Assembly (NCBI GenBank): GCA_023388175.1
Contig: JAEWGT010000003.1
Coordinates: forward strand, 117,987-181,986
Source of the DNA: Pseudomonadota bacterium
Lineage (GTDB): Bacteria > Pseudomonadota > Alphaproteobacteria > Rhizobiales > Devosiaceae
Reading direction: 5' to 3'
DNA length: 64,000 nucleotides
The position numbers and the translations under genes are program-made. Positions within the stretch are counted from its first letter, which is position 1. Each line of letters starts with the position of its first letter. Positions 51,087-60,400 of the stretch are shown here, one piece after another. The notes beneath the pieces are model-generated. The model searched no databases. It was not told the DNA's origin and was given only the letters and a program-made list of their open reading frames with translations.

Positions 51087-52124
51087 TCATGGTGTCGCCC
51101 GGTTGTCGCTTTCGCCCTCGACCAGTTCGAGCGGGCAAATCTTGCGCACCACGCCGAAGGGATAGGTCTGCTGGTGTTCGGGCATGGTCGCCAGCAGCGC
51201 CTCGGCAAGCGAAATGCCAAGCTCGCGCAACGACAGGCGGAAGCAGGTGAGCTTGGGGACAAGAAAATGCGCATGCGGGCTGTCGCGTCCGATAATGGCG
51301 AAGTTCTTGCCCGGTATGAGACCCACTTCATAGAGGCCATTGTACAGCCCCACCGACATGACTTCATTGGTCAGCACGAAGCCTGTGGGGCGCTTGTTTT
51401 CGGGCATGGCGGCAATGGCATGGGCGATGCCATGTCCGCCGCGCTCATTGGGATGGGCGCGAAACACCAGATCGGCGTCAAAGCCGATGCCATGCCGTTC
51501 CAGCACCTTGCGATAGGCGTCGACGAAAACCGTGCCCAGATTGATGTCGTCGAGCGGCGCAAAGACGCCGATCCGCTTGTGTCCCTTGGCAATCAGCCGC
51601 GAAACGCCAGTCTCGGCCATGCCTTCGAAATCAAGGTCCAGCCAGGGATGGCCGGCATCGGTCTGCGAGCGGCCCAGTGCGATGAAGGGAATTTTCCGCT
51701 CTGCAAGGAAGTCGATGCGGTGATCCTCGCGCTTGGTGGCCGAGATGATCAGCGCATCGGCAAAGCCGCGCGCCACCACGCGCTTGAGATAGGCGTCGGG
51801 ATCTTCCTCCGATGAGCAGAGCAGGGCGACGAGATCGAGCTGGTGACGGGCAAACACCGTCTGCACGCCGTCGAACACGCTCATGAAGAACACATCGCCT
51901 TCGCCGGTGATTTCCGAGCCGGTCTGCATCATGAAGCCGACAACGCCGGTCGATCCCTTGCGCAGCGCCCGACCGGCCTGATTGGGCACATAGCCCATGG
52001 CCTCTGCCGCCTCCATGACGCGCTTGCGGGTCTCCTCATTCACATCAGGCTTGCCGTTCAGAGCCCGCGATACGGTGCCGATCGACACGTTGAGCTGCTG
52101 GGCCAGGCGTCTGATTCCAGTCAT
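51087..52124 (-). CDS. LacI-family transcriptional regulator
   Basis: This is a 345-residue protein with an N-terminal LacI helix-turn-helix (IRRLAQQLNVSIGTVSRALNGKP, hinge YVPNQAGRALRKG) and a sugar-binding periplasmic-binding-like domain (about 60-340). It is divergent from the Gfo/Idh-isomerase-ABC operon. Two palindromes of the LacI type lie in the 165-base gap, so it most likely represses that operon and itself until its sugar ligand appears. Confidence 0.94.
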   Translation of the reverse strand: MTGIRRLAQQLNVSIGTVSRALNGKPDVNEETRKRVMEAAEAMGYVPNQAGRALRKGSTGVVGFMMQTGSEITGEGDVFFMSVFDGVQTVFARHQLDLVALLCSSEEDPDAYLKRVVARGFADALIISATKREDHRIDFLAERKIPFIALGRSQTDAGHPWLDLDFEGMAETGVSRLIAKGHKRIGVFAPLDDINLGTVFVDAYRKVLERHGIGFDADLVFRAHPNERGGHGIAHAIAAMPENKRPTGFVLTNEVMSVGLYNGLYEVGLIPGKNFAIIGRDSPHAHFLVPKLTCFRLSLRELGISLAEALLATMPEHQQTYPFGVVRKICPLELVEGESDNRATP

Positions 52125-52159
52125 GTTTTTCGACTTTTCTCCACAGCGGCCTGGCGCGC

Positions 52160-52225
52160 CAGAAACGTTTACGAAACCCTATTGACACGTTCTTCGTCCC
52201 GCAGATAACGTCGTAAACGTTTACG
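52160..52225 (+). promoter_or_regulatory. LacI-type operators and promoter of the sugar operon
   Basis: A -35 box TTGACA (52182-52187), 16-base spacer and -10 GATAAC (52204-52209) form a good promoter reading toward the dehydrogenase gene. The perfect 14-base palindrome CGTAAACGTTTACG (52212-52225) lies at the expected transcription start. A second copy matching 12 of 14 positions (52160-52173) lies upstream of -35. The centres are 52 bases apart, about five helical turns, so two LacI dimers could loop the DNA. Confidence 0.8.
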
Positions 52226-52289
52226 GGACTTCGTTTTGCAATGCCGCAAAAGACGGCAAGCAGGCTCGAAAGTCCAGAGGGAGGATAGC

Positions 52290-53324
52290 TTGGTATTGAA
52301 AGCGGTGCTCGCTGGTTGTGGCGGCATGTCAAAGGGTTGGCTTTCGGCCATTGCCGAGCATCCCCTGCTTGCTGGTCGCATCGACATTGTCGGGCTGGTC
52401 GATCTCGATCCCGCAACGGCACAAGCGCGCGCCGATGAGTTCGGGCTGGTCCAGGCGCTGATCGGCTCCGATCTCGATGCCGTCCTGTCCCAGACCAGGC
52501 CCGATCTGCTGTTCGACGTGGTCGTGCCCGGTGCGCGCGGCAATGTCGTCGAAACCGGCCTGCGCCACGGCTGTCACGTCCTCAGCGAAAAGCCCATGGC
52601 CACGAGCATCGAGCAGGGCAGGGCACTGATCGCCAAGGCCGCCGCCGCCGGCCGGGTTCACGCCGTCGTCCAGAACCGCCGCTTCATCTCCGGCGTCCGC
52701 CGCATTCGCCGCCTGATCGAAAGCGGCGCCTTGGGCGAAATCACCAGCCTCAATTGCGATTTCTTCATCGGCGCCCATTTCGGCGGTTTCCGGGAGGACA
52801 TGGACAATGTCCTCCTGCTCGACATGGCCATTCACACGCTGGATGCCGCGCGTTTCATGGCCGGAAAAACCCCCAAGGCTGTCTATTGCCTCGAAACCAA
52901 TCCGCGCGGCTCTTGGTATCGCCACGGGGCTGCCGCCAATGCCATCTTCGAATTCGAGGATGATGTCGTCTTCAACTATCGCGGCTCATGGGCGGCAGAA
53001 GGCGCCAATACCAGTTGGGAAAGCGCCTGGCGCATCATTGGCACCAAGGGCACGCTGATCTGGGACGGTGCCGAACACTTTGAAGCCCGCGCCGTCAGCG
53101 GCGATACCGGCTTTTTCCGCGACCTCGAGGATATCGAGGTGCCGGCTCCCGCCGACGCGGATCAGACCCATGGTCATGCCAGCGTCATCGCAGATTTCCT
53201 TGCCGCCATCGCAAGCGGCCGCCCGCCAGAGACGGCCAGCAACGACAATATCAAGAGCCTGGCCATGGTTTTCGCCGCCATCGAAAGCGCGAAAACCGGC
53301 CGGCGCGTGACCATTTCAGCCTGA
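52290..53324 (+). CDS. Gfo/Idh/MocA-family sugar oxidoreductase
   Basis: This is a 344-residue NAD(P)-dependent dehydrogenase. The Rossmann motif AGCGGMSKGW near the N-terminus, the EKP motif (LSEKPMATS) and the catalytic DMAIHTLD are present. Family members oxidise inositol, sugars or glycosides, often at C3. The start is not an ATG: TTG at 52290 has GGGAGGA five bases upstream, while TTG at 52296 is the alternative. It is the first gene of the LacI-controlled operon. Confidence 0.92.
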   Translation: MVLKAVLAGCGGMSKGWLSAIAEHPLLAGRIDIVGLVDLDPATAQARADEFGLVQALIGSDLDAVLSQTRPDLLFDVVVPGARGNVVETGLRHGCHVLSEKPMATSIEQGRALIAKAAAAGRVHAVVQNRRFISGVRRIRRLIESGALGEITSLNCDFFIGAHFGGFREDMDNVLLLDMAIHTLDAARFMAGKTPKAVYCLETNPRGSWYRHGAAANAIFEFEDDVVFNYRGSWAAEGANTSWESAWRIIGTKGTLIWDGAEHFEARAVSGDTGFFRDLEDIEVPAPADADQTHGHASVIADFLAAIASGRPPETASNDNIKSLAMVFAAIESAKTGRRVTISA

Positions 53325-53335
53325 GGTTTTTTCAA

Positions 53336-54238
53336 GTGAGCAATCCCGCAAATTCCATTCGTATCGGCACCATGGTCAGCGCCTCCGCCGGCAAGGCGGC
53401 AGAACGCATCGCCACCATCGCCGATATGGGCTTTGAAAGTTTCGAGCCCTTCTTCTGGCAGACCACCAATGGCCAGGACATTGCCGAGCTCGGCAAGCGC
53501 TGCAAGGACGCCATCGGCGACCGCGACATCACCATTTCCACGCTGGGCATGTTCGGCAATCCGCTCGAAGATCAGGACATGGACCGCCAGACCCTGCAGG
53601 GCTGGAAGGACTGCATCGACAATGCCCACCATTTCGGCGCCACCTGCGTTGCCGGCTTCACCGGTCGCATCCGCAACAAGCCGCTGACCGACAGCCTGCC
53701 GCAATACAAGAAGGTCTGGTCCGAGCTGGCCAAGCGCGCCGCCGACAAGGGTATCAAAATCGCCTTTGAAAACTGCGCCATGGATGGCAACTGGCAGACC
53801 GGCGACTGGAACATCGCCCACAATCCCGACGCCTGGGAGCTGATGTTCAACGAAACCCCGGACGACAATATCGGGCTCGAATGGGAGCCCTGCCACCAGA
53901 TGGTCTATCTCATCGATCCGCTGCCGCAGATCCGCAAATGGGCAGGCAAGATTTTCCATGTCCACGGCAAGGACGCCACCATCCGCTGGGACGTGATCCG
54001 CGAGCACGGCATTTTCGGCAAGGAAAAGTTCGTCTTCATGCGCACGCCGGGCTTCGGCGATAGCAACTGGACCGACGTGATTTCCGAGCTGCGCCTGGCA
54101 GGCTGGTCGGGCTCCATCGATATCGAAGGCTGGCATGACCCGGTCTATCGCGACGCGCTCGAAATGACCGGTCAGGTCCACGCGCTCAACCATCTCAAGG
54201 CCGCGCGCGGCGGCGCCTACGTCGACAACCGCGACTGA
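53336..54238 (+). CDS. Sugar phosphate isomerase/epimerase-type TIM-barrel protein
   Basis: This is a 300-residue AP-endonuclease-2/xylose-isomerase-like TIM barrel (PF01261). Metal-site residues are visible in IAFENCAMDG (Glu), LEWEPCHQ, HVHGKDA (His) and DIEGWHDP (Glu). It begins with GTG, 11 bases after the dehydrogenase stop. Paired with a Gfo/Idh enzyme, it recalls YcjR/YcjS of E. coli, which oxidise and epimerise glycosides at C3. The substrate here is not known. Confidence 0.9.
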   Translation: MSNPANSIRIGTMVSASAGKAAERIATIADMGFESFEPFFWQTTNGQDIAELGKRCKDAIGDRDITISTLGMFGNPLEDQDMDRQTLQGWKDCIDNAHHFGATCVAGFTGRIRNKPLTDSLPQYKKVWSELAKRAADKGIKIAFENCAMDGNWQTGDWNIAHNPDAWELMFNETPDDNIGLEWEPCHQMVYLIDPLPQIRKWAGKIFHVHGKDATIRWDVIREHGIFGKEKFVFMRTPGFGDSNWTDVISELRLAGWSGSIDIEGWHDPVYRDALEMTGQVHALNHLKAARGGAYVDNRD

Positions 54239-54245
54239 AGAATTG

Positions 54246-54304
54246 CCCTGCCGCCTTCGAGGAGGTCGGCGACAGGGTTTTAAACGACAGGCGAGGGGCC
54301 TGTC
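54246..54304 (+). terminator. Two stem-loops before the sugar-binding-protein gene
   Basis: The first stem, CCCTG-CGCC / GGCG-CAGGG with one mismatch (54246-54277), is followed by TTTT. The second, GACAGG / CCTGTC, spans 54286-54304. They lie between the isomerase and binding-protein genes and may attenuate read-through or protect the downstream mRNA. Confidence 0.5.
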
Positions 54305-54322
54305 ACATTGGGAGGAAAAACC

Positions 54323-55555
54323 ATGACTATCCGTTTTGGATTGCTGGGCGCGCTCGCCCTTGCTTCCACCTCGTTCCTGTCGCTCGGCGCTGCCGTGGCG
54401 CAGGACGAAGTCACCATCACCATCTGGTCGCTCGACGATGCCAATCAGCCGGCGCTGAATCTGGCGCGTGAGTTCGACGAGCTCGAACCCGGCATCAAGG
54501 TCGAATACCGCGAAATCCAGTTCGATGACGTGGTCGCCGAATCCATGCGCGCTTTCGCCACCGGCCAGGCGCCCGACATCATTGCCATCGACAATCCCGA
54601 ACATGCCTTGTTTGCGGCCCGCGGCGCCTTCCTCGACATCACCGACCGCGTTGCGGCCTCCGATGTCATCGATCCGGATAATTACTTCGCCGGCCCGCTG
54701 AATTCGGTCAGCTGGGATGGCAAGCTGTTCGGCGTGCCCAAGGCCACCAACACCATCGCGCTCTATTACAACAAGGATCTTTACGCCAAGGCCGGCATCA
54801 CCGAGCCGCCGACGACCTGGGACGAGCTGGTCGAAGTGTCGCGCAAGCTCAATGACCCGGCCAACAATGTCTATGGCCTCGCCTTCTCGGCCAAGGCCAG
54901 CGAAGAAGGCACGTTCCAGTTCCTGCCATGGGCGCAGATGGGCGGTGGCGGCTATGACAATATCAACGCCCCCGGCGCGGTGAAGGCTCTGGAAGTCTGG
55001 AAGACCATCATGGACGAGAAGCTGGCCTCGCCCGACACGTTGACGCGTGGCCAGTGGGATTCCACCGGCACCTTCAATTCAGGCAATGCGGCGCAGGTCA
55101 TTTCGGGGCCCTGGGAACTCAACCGCATGCTCGAAGAAGCCAAGTTCGATTGGGGCGTTACCCTCTTGCCGACCGAAACCGAAGGCGGCACCCGCTCCTC
55201 GGCCATGGGCGATTTCAACTGGGCGATCTTTGCTTCGTCCAAGCATCCCGACGAAGCCTTCAAGGCGCTGGAATATTTCGCCAGCCAGGATGATCGTCTC
55301 TTCCCCGAATTCGGCCAGCTTCCCGCCCGTTCCGATATCGAACTGCCCGAAACCGGCGAGCCGCTGAAGGACGCGGCGCTCAAGGTATTCCAGGAACAGC
55401 TCCAATACGCCCAGGCCCGTGGCCCGCACCCGGAATGGCCCAAGATCTCCAAGGCCATTCAGGATGCCATCCAGCAGGCCCTGACTGGCCAGCAGGAGCC
55501 GCAGGCCGCGCTTGATCAGGCCGCCGCCACCATCAAGGGCGTTCTCGGCAACTAA
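54323..55555 (+). CDS. Sugar ABC transporter substrate-binding protein
   Basis: This is a 410-residue periplasmic binding protein (family 1). The signal peptide ends GAAVAQ near 30. VTITIWSLDDANQPALNLAR and the PKATNTIALYYNKDLYAKAGI motif are typical of MalE/UgpB-like proteins. GGGAGGAAAA precedes the ATG. Stem-loops lie on both sides, a usual arrangement for higher expression of binding proteins. Confidence 0.95.
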   Translation: MTIRFGLLGALALASTSFLSLGAAVAQDEVTITIWSLDDANQPALNLAREFDELEPGIKVEYREIQFDDVVAESMRAFATGQAPDIIAIDNPEHALFAARGAFLDITDRVAASDVIDPDNYFAGPLNSVSWDGKLFGVPKATNTIALYYNKDLYAKAGITEPPTTWDELVEVSRKLNDPANNVYGLAFSAKASEEGTFQFLPWAQMGGGGYDNINAPGAVKALEVWKTIMDEKLASPDTLTRGQWDSTGTFNSGNAAQVISGPWELNRMLEEAKFDWGVTLLPTETEGGTRSSAMGDFNWAIFASSKHPDEAFKALEYFASQDDRLFPEFGQLPARSDIELPETGEPLKDAALKVFQEQLQYAQARGPHPEWPKISKAIQDAIQQALTGQQEPQAALDQAAATIKGVLGN

Positions 55556-55570
55556 GCCTCCCGACGACTG

Positions 55571-55597
55571 GCTGCCCGGGCAACCGGGCAGCATTTT
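55571..55597 (+). terminator. Stem-loop after the sugar-binding-protein gene
   Basis: A 9-bp stem, GCTGCCCGG / CCGGGCAGC, with a GCAA tetraloop is followed by ATTTTCC. It is probably a partial terminator or 3' stabiliser that lowers permease expression relative to the binding protein. Confidence 0.8.
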
Positions 55598-55621
55598 CCT
55601 TCACGCCAAGGGAGGGGTGCG

Positions 55622-56524
55622 ATGACACGCCTGCTTTCCAGCCTGCGCGACGGCAAAGGCTTCGACATTGTGCTGGTCACGGTGCCGCTGCTCTTCCTCA
55701 TGGCGCTGTCGGGGCTGCCGCTGATCTACAATGTGGTGATGAGCTTTCAGGAGGTTGACATGTTCAGCCTCGGCACATTCGCCCGCCCATGGGTCGGCTT
55801 CAGGAATTATGTCGAGGTGTTCAGCCAGCCCGAAACCTGGCCCATCATGCGCAATACGCTGGTCTTTGTGGTGGTATCCATTGCCGGGCAATTCGCCATC
55901 GGCTTTGGTCTGGCGCTGTTCTTCACCCTCAAATTCCCTGCTGCGTCCTATATCCGCGGCCTGTTCCTCGCCTCCTGGGTCATGCCCGGTCTCGTCGTCG
56001 GCGCCATCTGGAACTGGATTCTGGCGGGTGATTTCGGCGTGCTGAATTATGTCCTCAAATCGCTCGGCATCATTTCCGAAAGCATCTTCTGGCGCTCCGA
56101 TACTACCTGGTCGCTCTGGGGCGTGATCATCGCCAATATCTGGAATGGCGTGGCCTTCAACATGATCCTGCTGGCTGTCGGCCTCGCCGGCATCCCGCGC
56201 GATCTTTATGAAGCGGCCGCTCTTGATGGCGCGACGGCCTGGCAGCGCTTCTGGACCATCACCCTGCCGATGATGCGTTCGACCATCGGTGCAGTCATCT
56301 CGCTGGGGCTGATCTTCACGCTGCAGCAATTCGACCTTTTCGCCGCCATTACCTCCGGTGGGCCGGCAAATTCCTCCAATGTCGCGCAATATTGGGCCTG
56401 GGAGCAGTCCTTTCGGCAATATGATTTCGCCAAGGGCTCGACCATTTCGGTGGTCATGATCGCCGTCGTGCTCTTTGCCTCCATCATCTATGTGCGCTCG
56501 ACCCGTCATGAGGTGCGCGGATGA
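55622..56524 (+). CDS. Sugar ABC transporter permease, MalF/UgpA type
   Basis: This is a 300-residue inner-membrane permease with six transmembrane helices and the EAA coupling loop (EAAALDGATAWQRFWTITLP). It works with the MalG-type partner, whose ATG overlaps its stop (ATGA at 56521-56524). AGGGAGGGG precedes the start. Confidence 0.95.
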   Translation: MTRLLSSLRDGKGFDIVLVTVPLLFLMALSGLPLIYNVVMSFQEVDMFSLGTFARPWVGFRNYVEVFSQPETWPIMRNTLVFVVVSIAGQFAIGFGLALFFTLKFPAASYIRGLFLASWVMPGLVVGAIWNWILAGDFGVLNYVLKSLGIISESIFWRSDTTWSLWGVIIANIWNGVAFNMILLAVGLAGIPRDLYEAAALDGATAWQRFWTITLPMMRSTIGAVISLGLIFTLQQFDLFAAITSGGPANSSNVAQYWAWEQSFRQYDFAKGSTISVVMIAVVLFASIIYVRSTRHEVRG

Positions 56525-57348
56525 CCGAGACCTGGAAAAATCGACTGCTGCTGCTGGTGGCGCTTTGCCTGGCAGGGCTCTACCTGTTTCCGCTCTATTG
56601 GATGTATGTCACCAGCCTCAAGACCGGCTCGGAAATCTTTGCCACCCCGCCCGGCATGGTGCCCGCCAACCCCCAATGGGGCGTCTTCGCCTATGTTTGG
56701 GAATTGCGCGGCATGGGGCGCTTTCTCTGGAACTCGGTGATCATTGCCTCGGGCACAATGGTGCTCACCGCCATTCTGGGCACGGGCTGCGCCTATGTTC
56801 TGGCGCGGTATCGCAATGGCTGGATCGACGTGGCCCTCTTCCTCGTGCTCATGCTGCAGGTCCTGCCTGCATCGCTGATGATCACGCCGCTTTTCGTCGG
56901 CTTCTCCCAGATCGGCCTGCTCAGCCACCCGCAACTGGCGGTTATTCTCGCGGCGACCGCCAAGACCATGCCCTTCTTTGTGGTGCTTGTGCGCGCCACC
57001 TTCATGTCCGTGCCCGGCGAGCTGGAAGAGGCCGCACTCGTGGATGGCAATTCGCGCATCGGCGCCTTCTGGTTCATCGTTCTGCCCCTGGCGCGCAACG
57101 GCATCCTGGTCTCGGCCATCCTCATCTTCATGCAGGCCTTTGGTGAATTCGTTTATTCCAAGTCCATCATCCAGGCGGTTGAGTTGCAGCCCGCCTCGGT
57201 CGGCCTCAACACCTTCATGGGTCCCAACACCACCGAGTGGAACAACATCATGGCCTACGCCACGATCTATGTGACGCCCATTCTCGCCGTCTTCGTCATC
57301 CTGCAACGCCGCATCGTTTCCGGCCTAACCTCGGGAGCCCTCAAATGA
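56521..57348 (+). CDS. Sugar ABC transporter permease, MalG/UgpE type
   Basis: This is a 275-residue permease with six transmembrane helices and the EAA loop EEAALVDGNSRIGAFWFIVL. It is coupled by ATGA overlaps to the permease gene before it and to the ATPase gene after it (57345-57348). Substrate is defined by the partner binding protein and is not evident from this sequence. Confidence 0.95.
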   Translation: MTETWKNRLLLLVALCLAGLYLFPLYWMYVTSLKTGSEIFATPPGMVPANPQWGVFAYVWELRGMGRFLWNSVIIASGTMVLTAILGTGCAYVLARYRNGWIDVALFLVLMLQVLPASLMITPLFVGFSQIGLLSHPQLAVILAATAKTMPFFVVLVRATFMSVPGELEEAALVDGNSRIGAFWFIVLPLARNGILVSAILIFMQAFGEFVYSKSIIQAVELQPASVGLNTFMGPNTTEWNNIMAYATIYVTPILAVFVILQRRIVSGLTSGALK

Positions 57349-58418
57349 GCGCAGAAGCCCAGATCGAACTCGTCAATATCGACAAGCATTACGGCAGCTT
57401 CCACGCGCTCAAGAACATCAACCTGACCATTCCCAAAGGTCAGTTCGTGGCACTGGTCGGGCCGTCGGGTTGCGGAAAATCCACCCTGCTGCGCTCGCTG
57501 GCCGGGCTGGAAACCATTTCCGGCGGCACGATGAAGATCGGTGGCGCGGTCATGAACAATGTCCCGCCCCGCAAGCGCGACGTGGCCATGGTGTTCCAGT
57601 CCTATGCGCTTTATCCGTACATGACTGTGGAGCAGAACCTGACCTATTCGCTCCGCCTCAAACGCGCCCCAAAGGACGAGATCCAGCGGGCGACCGAGGA
57701 AGTGGCCAAGACGATCGGCCTCTCCCAATTGCTGCACCGTTATCCCCGCGAGCTCTCCGGTGGCCAGCGCCAGCGCGTCGCCATGGGCCGGGCCATCATC
57801 CGCAATCCCAAGGCCTTCCTGTTCGACGAGCCGCTGTCGAACCTGGATGCGGCGCTGCGTGTCCATATGCGCAAGGAAATCCGCGCCCTCCACGACCGGC
57901 TCGGCGCGACCTCGGTCTATGTCACCCACGACCAGATCGAGGCCATGACCATGGCCGACCACGTCGTGGTCATGCGCGACGGCGTCATCGAGCAGCAGGG
58001 CAGCCCCCTTGAGCTTTATGATCGTCCGGCCACCAAATTCGTCGCCGGCTTCATCGGCTCCCCGGCCATGAATTTCCTGCCCGCAACCATCGGTCCCGAT
58101 GGCAGAAGCGTTCACTTCGACGCCGAAGGGCTCGGAAATCTGTTCATCAACAGGGTCCAGGACCCCGGACGCAAGGTCATCGTCGGTCTCCGCCCCGAGC
58201 ACCTAGACCTTGGCGGCTCCACTTCGCCCGGCCTGTCCCTCGCCATCGGCGTCGTCGAATCCACCGGCGCGCTGACCTATCTCACCAGCGCAAATCCTCA
58301 CCAGATCACGATTGTGCTTACCGGTCGCACCGACATCAGACCCGGCGAAATGGTCAACCTGTCCGTCGCGCCCGAGCATATTCATATCTTTGACGCGCAG
58401 ACCCAGAAGGCCCTTTAA
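57345..58418 (+). CDS. Sugar ABC transporter ATP-binding protein, UgpC/MalK type
   Basis: This is a 357-residue ATPase with Walker A GPSGCGKST, signature LSGGQRQRVAMGRAI, Walker B AFLFDEPLSNLDA and H-loop YVTHD, plus a C-terminal MalK/UgpC-type TOBE regulatory domain (about 235-350, FIGSPAMNFLPA). It powers the sugar importer encoded just upstream. It is the last gene of the LacI-controlled operon. Confidence 0.95.
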   Translation: MSAEAQIELVNIDKHYGSFHALKNINLTIPKGQFVALVGPSGCGKSTLLRSLAGLETISGGTMKIGGAVMNNVPPRKRDVAMVFQSYALYPYMTVEQNLTYSLRLKRAPKDEIQRATEEVAKTIGLSQLLHRYPRELSGGQRQRVAMGRAIIRNPKAFLFDEPLSNLDAALRVHMRKEIRALHDRLGATSVYVTHDQIEAMTMADHVVVMRDGVIEQQGSPLELYDRPATKFVAGFIGSPAMNFLPATIGPDGRSVHFDAEGLGNLFINRVQDPGRKVIVGLRPEHLDLGGSTSPGLSLAIGVVESTGALTYLTSANPHQITIVLTGRTDIRPGEMVNLSVAPEHIHIFDAQTQKAL

Positions 58419-58514
58419 TCCGGCCGTTTGCGGCAATCATAGTGGGCAAGCCAACGCAATATTTACTCCGACAGGTCTAGGCTCTGCTTCGTCTATTGTG
58501 AGGGCTGAAGCAGA

Positions 58515-60332
58515 TTGGCCGACAATACCGAACTTTTGCTGCGCCTGCAGACGGATGTTTTGGAGGCGGTGGCACGCGGTGATGCCCTTGCGGATGTGGC
58601 GACGATCCTCTGCCGGCGCGTGGAGGAGAATGCGCCCGGTGTCATCTGTTCCATTCTCCTGGTTGACGATCAGCAATGCCTGCGCTCCCTTGCTGCGCCG
58701 AGCCTGCCCCCATCCTTCTGTGCCAGCATTGACGGCGTGCCTGCGGGCCCCTCGACCGGGTCCTGCGGCACTGCGGCCTGGCGCAATGAGCCTGTGGTCG
58801 TCACCGATATCGCCACCGATCCCCTATGGAAAGACTATCGCGATCTGGCTTTGCCGCTCGGCCTGCGGGCCTGCTGGTCGAGCCCGATCAGGGGTGCGGA
58901 TGGTAAAGTGCTCGGCACTTTCGCCTTCTATTATGCCACACCGCGTGGACCGTCCGCGCTGGAGCGGCAGATCGTTGATGTCTGCGTCCACCTCTCTGCC
59001 CTCGCCATCGGGCATGAGCGCGTGCGGGCGCGCAATTACCGGCTTGCCTATTTCGACGCTCTGACCGGCCTGCCCAATCGTGGCCGCTTCAACGAAGAGC
59101 TGGAGATACGCATCCAGGCCGGGCGGCCATTCGGCCTGATCCTGCTCGATATCGATCACTTGAAACTCGTCAATGACAGCATCGGCCATGCCGCCGGCGA
59201 TGCGCTGATCCGGGCAACGGCGAAACGGGTTGCTGACTGCGGCGCGGATATCATGGCCTGCCGTCTCGGCGGCGACGAAATTGCGCTTCTTGTGGCTGAC
59301 TGTGCCGATCATGACACGCTGGAACTGGCCGCAGCGCGCGTGCTGCAGGCGACCCGTGGCATGATCGAAGTGGGCGGGCAGACCATTGATGCCCATGTGA
59401 CCCTTGGCGGCGCCGTTTTCGGGGCCGATGGCACGGACGCCGATACGCTGTTCCAGAATGCCGACTTCGCGCTCTATCAGGCAAAGCAGACCCATCGCGC
59501 CGGCTATTTCGGTTTCCGGCCCGATTTGCGCACTGCCATGATGCAGCGCATCGCCATTGTGCGCCAACTGGATGCGGCTCTCAGCGAGGGCCGTATTCTG
59601 CCCCATTACCAGCCGATCGTCCGGCTTGAAACGACCGAAATCGTCGGGCTCGAGGCATTGGCGCGCCTTGTCACGCCCGATGGCAGGATTGTCAGCGCGG
59701 GCGAATTTCACGCCGGTCTGGCCGATCCTCGCATCGCCTATGACCTGACCGGACAGATGCTGGACGCCATTGCCCGGGACATGCGTATGTGGCTGGATGC
59801 GGGTATTCCCTTCCAGCATGTCGGCATAAATGTCACCACCGTCGACTTCCAGCGCGGCGATCTGGCTGATCGCATGGCAACCATCTTTGCCCGGCACGGC
59901 GTGCCCCTCAGCCATGTGGTGCTCGAGGTCAATGAATCGGTTCTGGTCGGTGGTGAAGATCAGACGGTGCCGCGCGCGGTGAAAGCGCTGCGGGCTCAGG
60001 GCCTGCTGGTGGCGCTCGATGATTTCGGAACCGGCTTTGCCTCCTTGACCCATCTGATCACATTTCCGGTCGATATCATCAAGATCGACCGCTCGTTCGT
60101 TGAGCGGCTGGGCGTCGAACAACCAAGCGAGGTTGTCGTCCATGCCATTCTCGATATCGCGCACAAGCTCGGAATGCGGGTAGTGGCCGAGGGCATCGAA
60201 TTGTCCCAGCAGGTGGACATCCTGCGCAATCTGGGCTGTGCCATGGGGCAGGGCTTCCTGTTTTCCCGGCCCGTTTCGGCGCGCGATGCAACCGATCTGC
60301 TGCGAGTTTCCGCCCAGCCCGCCCCCCGGTGA
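58515..60332 (+). CDS. GAF-GGDEF-EAL c-di-GMP turnover protein
   Basis: This is a 605-residue cytoplasmic protein with an N-terminal GAF domain (about 10-170, SGSCGTAAW...WKDYRDLALPLGLRACWS), a GGDEF domain (about 175-335) and an EAL domain (about 350-595). The cyclase motif reads GGDEI, and no RxxD inhibitory site is seen upstream. The EAL side keeps LEALARL, INV, EVNES, DDFGTGFASL, KIDRS and AEGIE, so phosphodiesterase activity is likely. The GGDEF half may be active or a GTP sensor. It starts with TTG; no ATG is nearby. It lies 96 bases after the sugar operon and may be separate. Confidence 0.92.
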   Translation: MADNTELLLRLQTDVLEAVARGDALADVATILCRRVEENAPGVICSILLVDDQQCLRSLAAPSLPPSFCASIDGVPAGPSTGSCGTAAWRNEPVVVTDIATDPLWKDYRDLALPLGLRACWSSPIRGADGKVLGTFAFYYATPRGPSALERQIVDVCVHLSALAIGHERVRARNYRLAYFDALTGLPNRGRFNEELEIRIQAGRPFGLILLDIDHLKLVNDSIGHAAGDALIRATAKRVADCGADIMACRLGGDEIALLVADCADHDTLELAAARVLQATRGMIEVGGQTIDAHVTLGGAVFGADGTDADTLFQNADFALYQAKQTHRAGYFGFRPDLRTAMMQRIAIVRQLDAALSEGRILPHYQPIVRLETTEIVGLEALARLVTPDGRIVSAGEFHAGLADPRIAYDLTGQMLDAIARDMRMWLDAGIPFQHVGINVTTVDFQRGDLADRMATIFARHGVPLSHVVLEVNESVLVGGEDQTVPRAVKALRAQGLLVALDDFGTGFASLTHLITFPVDIIKIDRSFVERLGVEQPSEVVVHAILDIAHKLGMRVVAEGIELSQQVDILRNLGCAMGQGFLFSRPVSARDATDLLRVSAQPAPR

Positions 60333-60353
60333 CTGTCACACGGCCTGAACAGG

Positions 60354-60400
60354 CAAGAAAAAAGCCCGGACACCGGGGAGGGAACCGGTATCCGGGCTTT
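60354..60400. terminator. Bidirectional terminator hairpin
   Basis: Arms 60361-60376 and 60385-60400 pair over 15 positions with one mismatch (AAAGCCCGGA / TCCGGGCTTT outer part). A-rich sequence to the left gives a T run on the minus strand, so it ends the small minus-strand gene strongly and the GGDEF-EAL transcript more weakly. The following 60401-60571 shows nothing I can assign. Confidence 0.8.
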
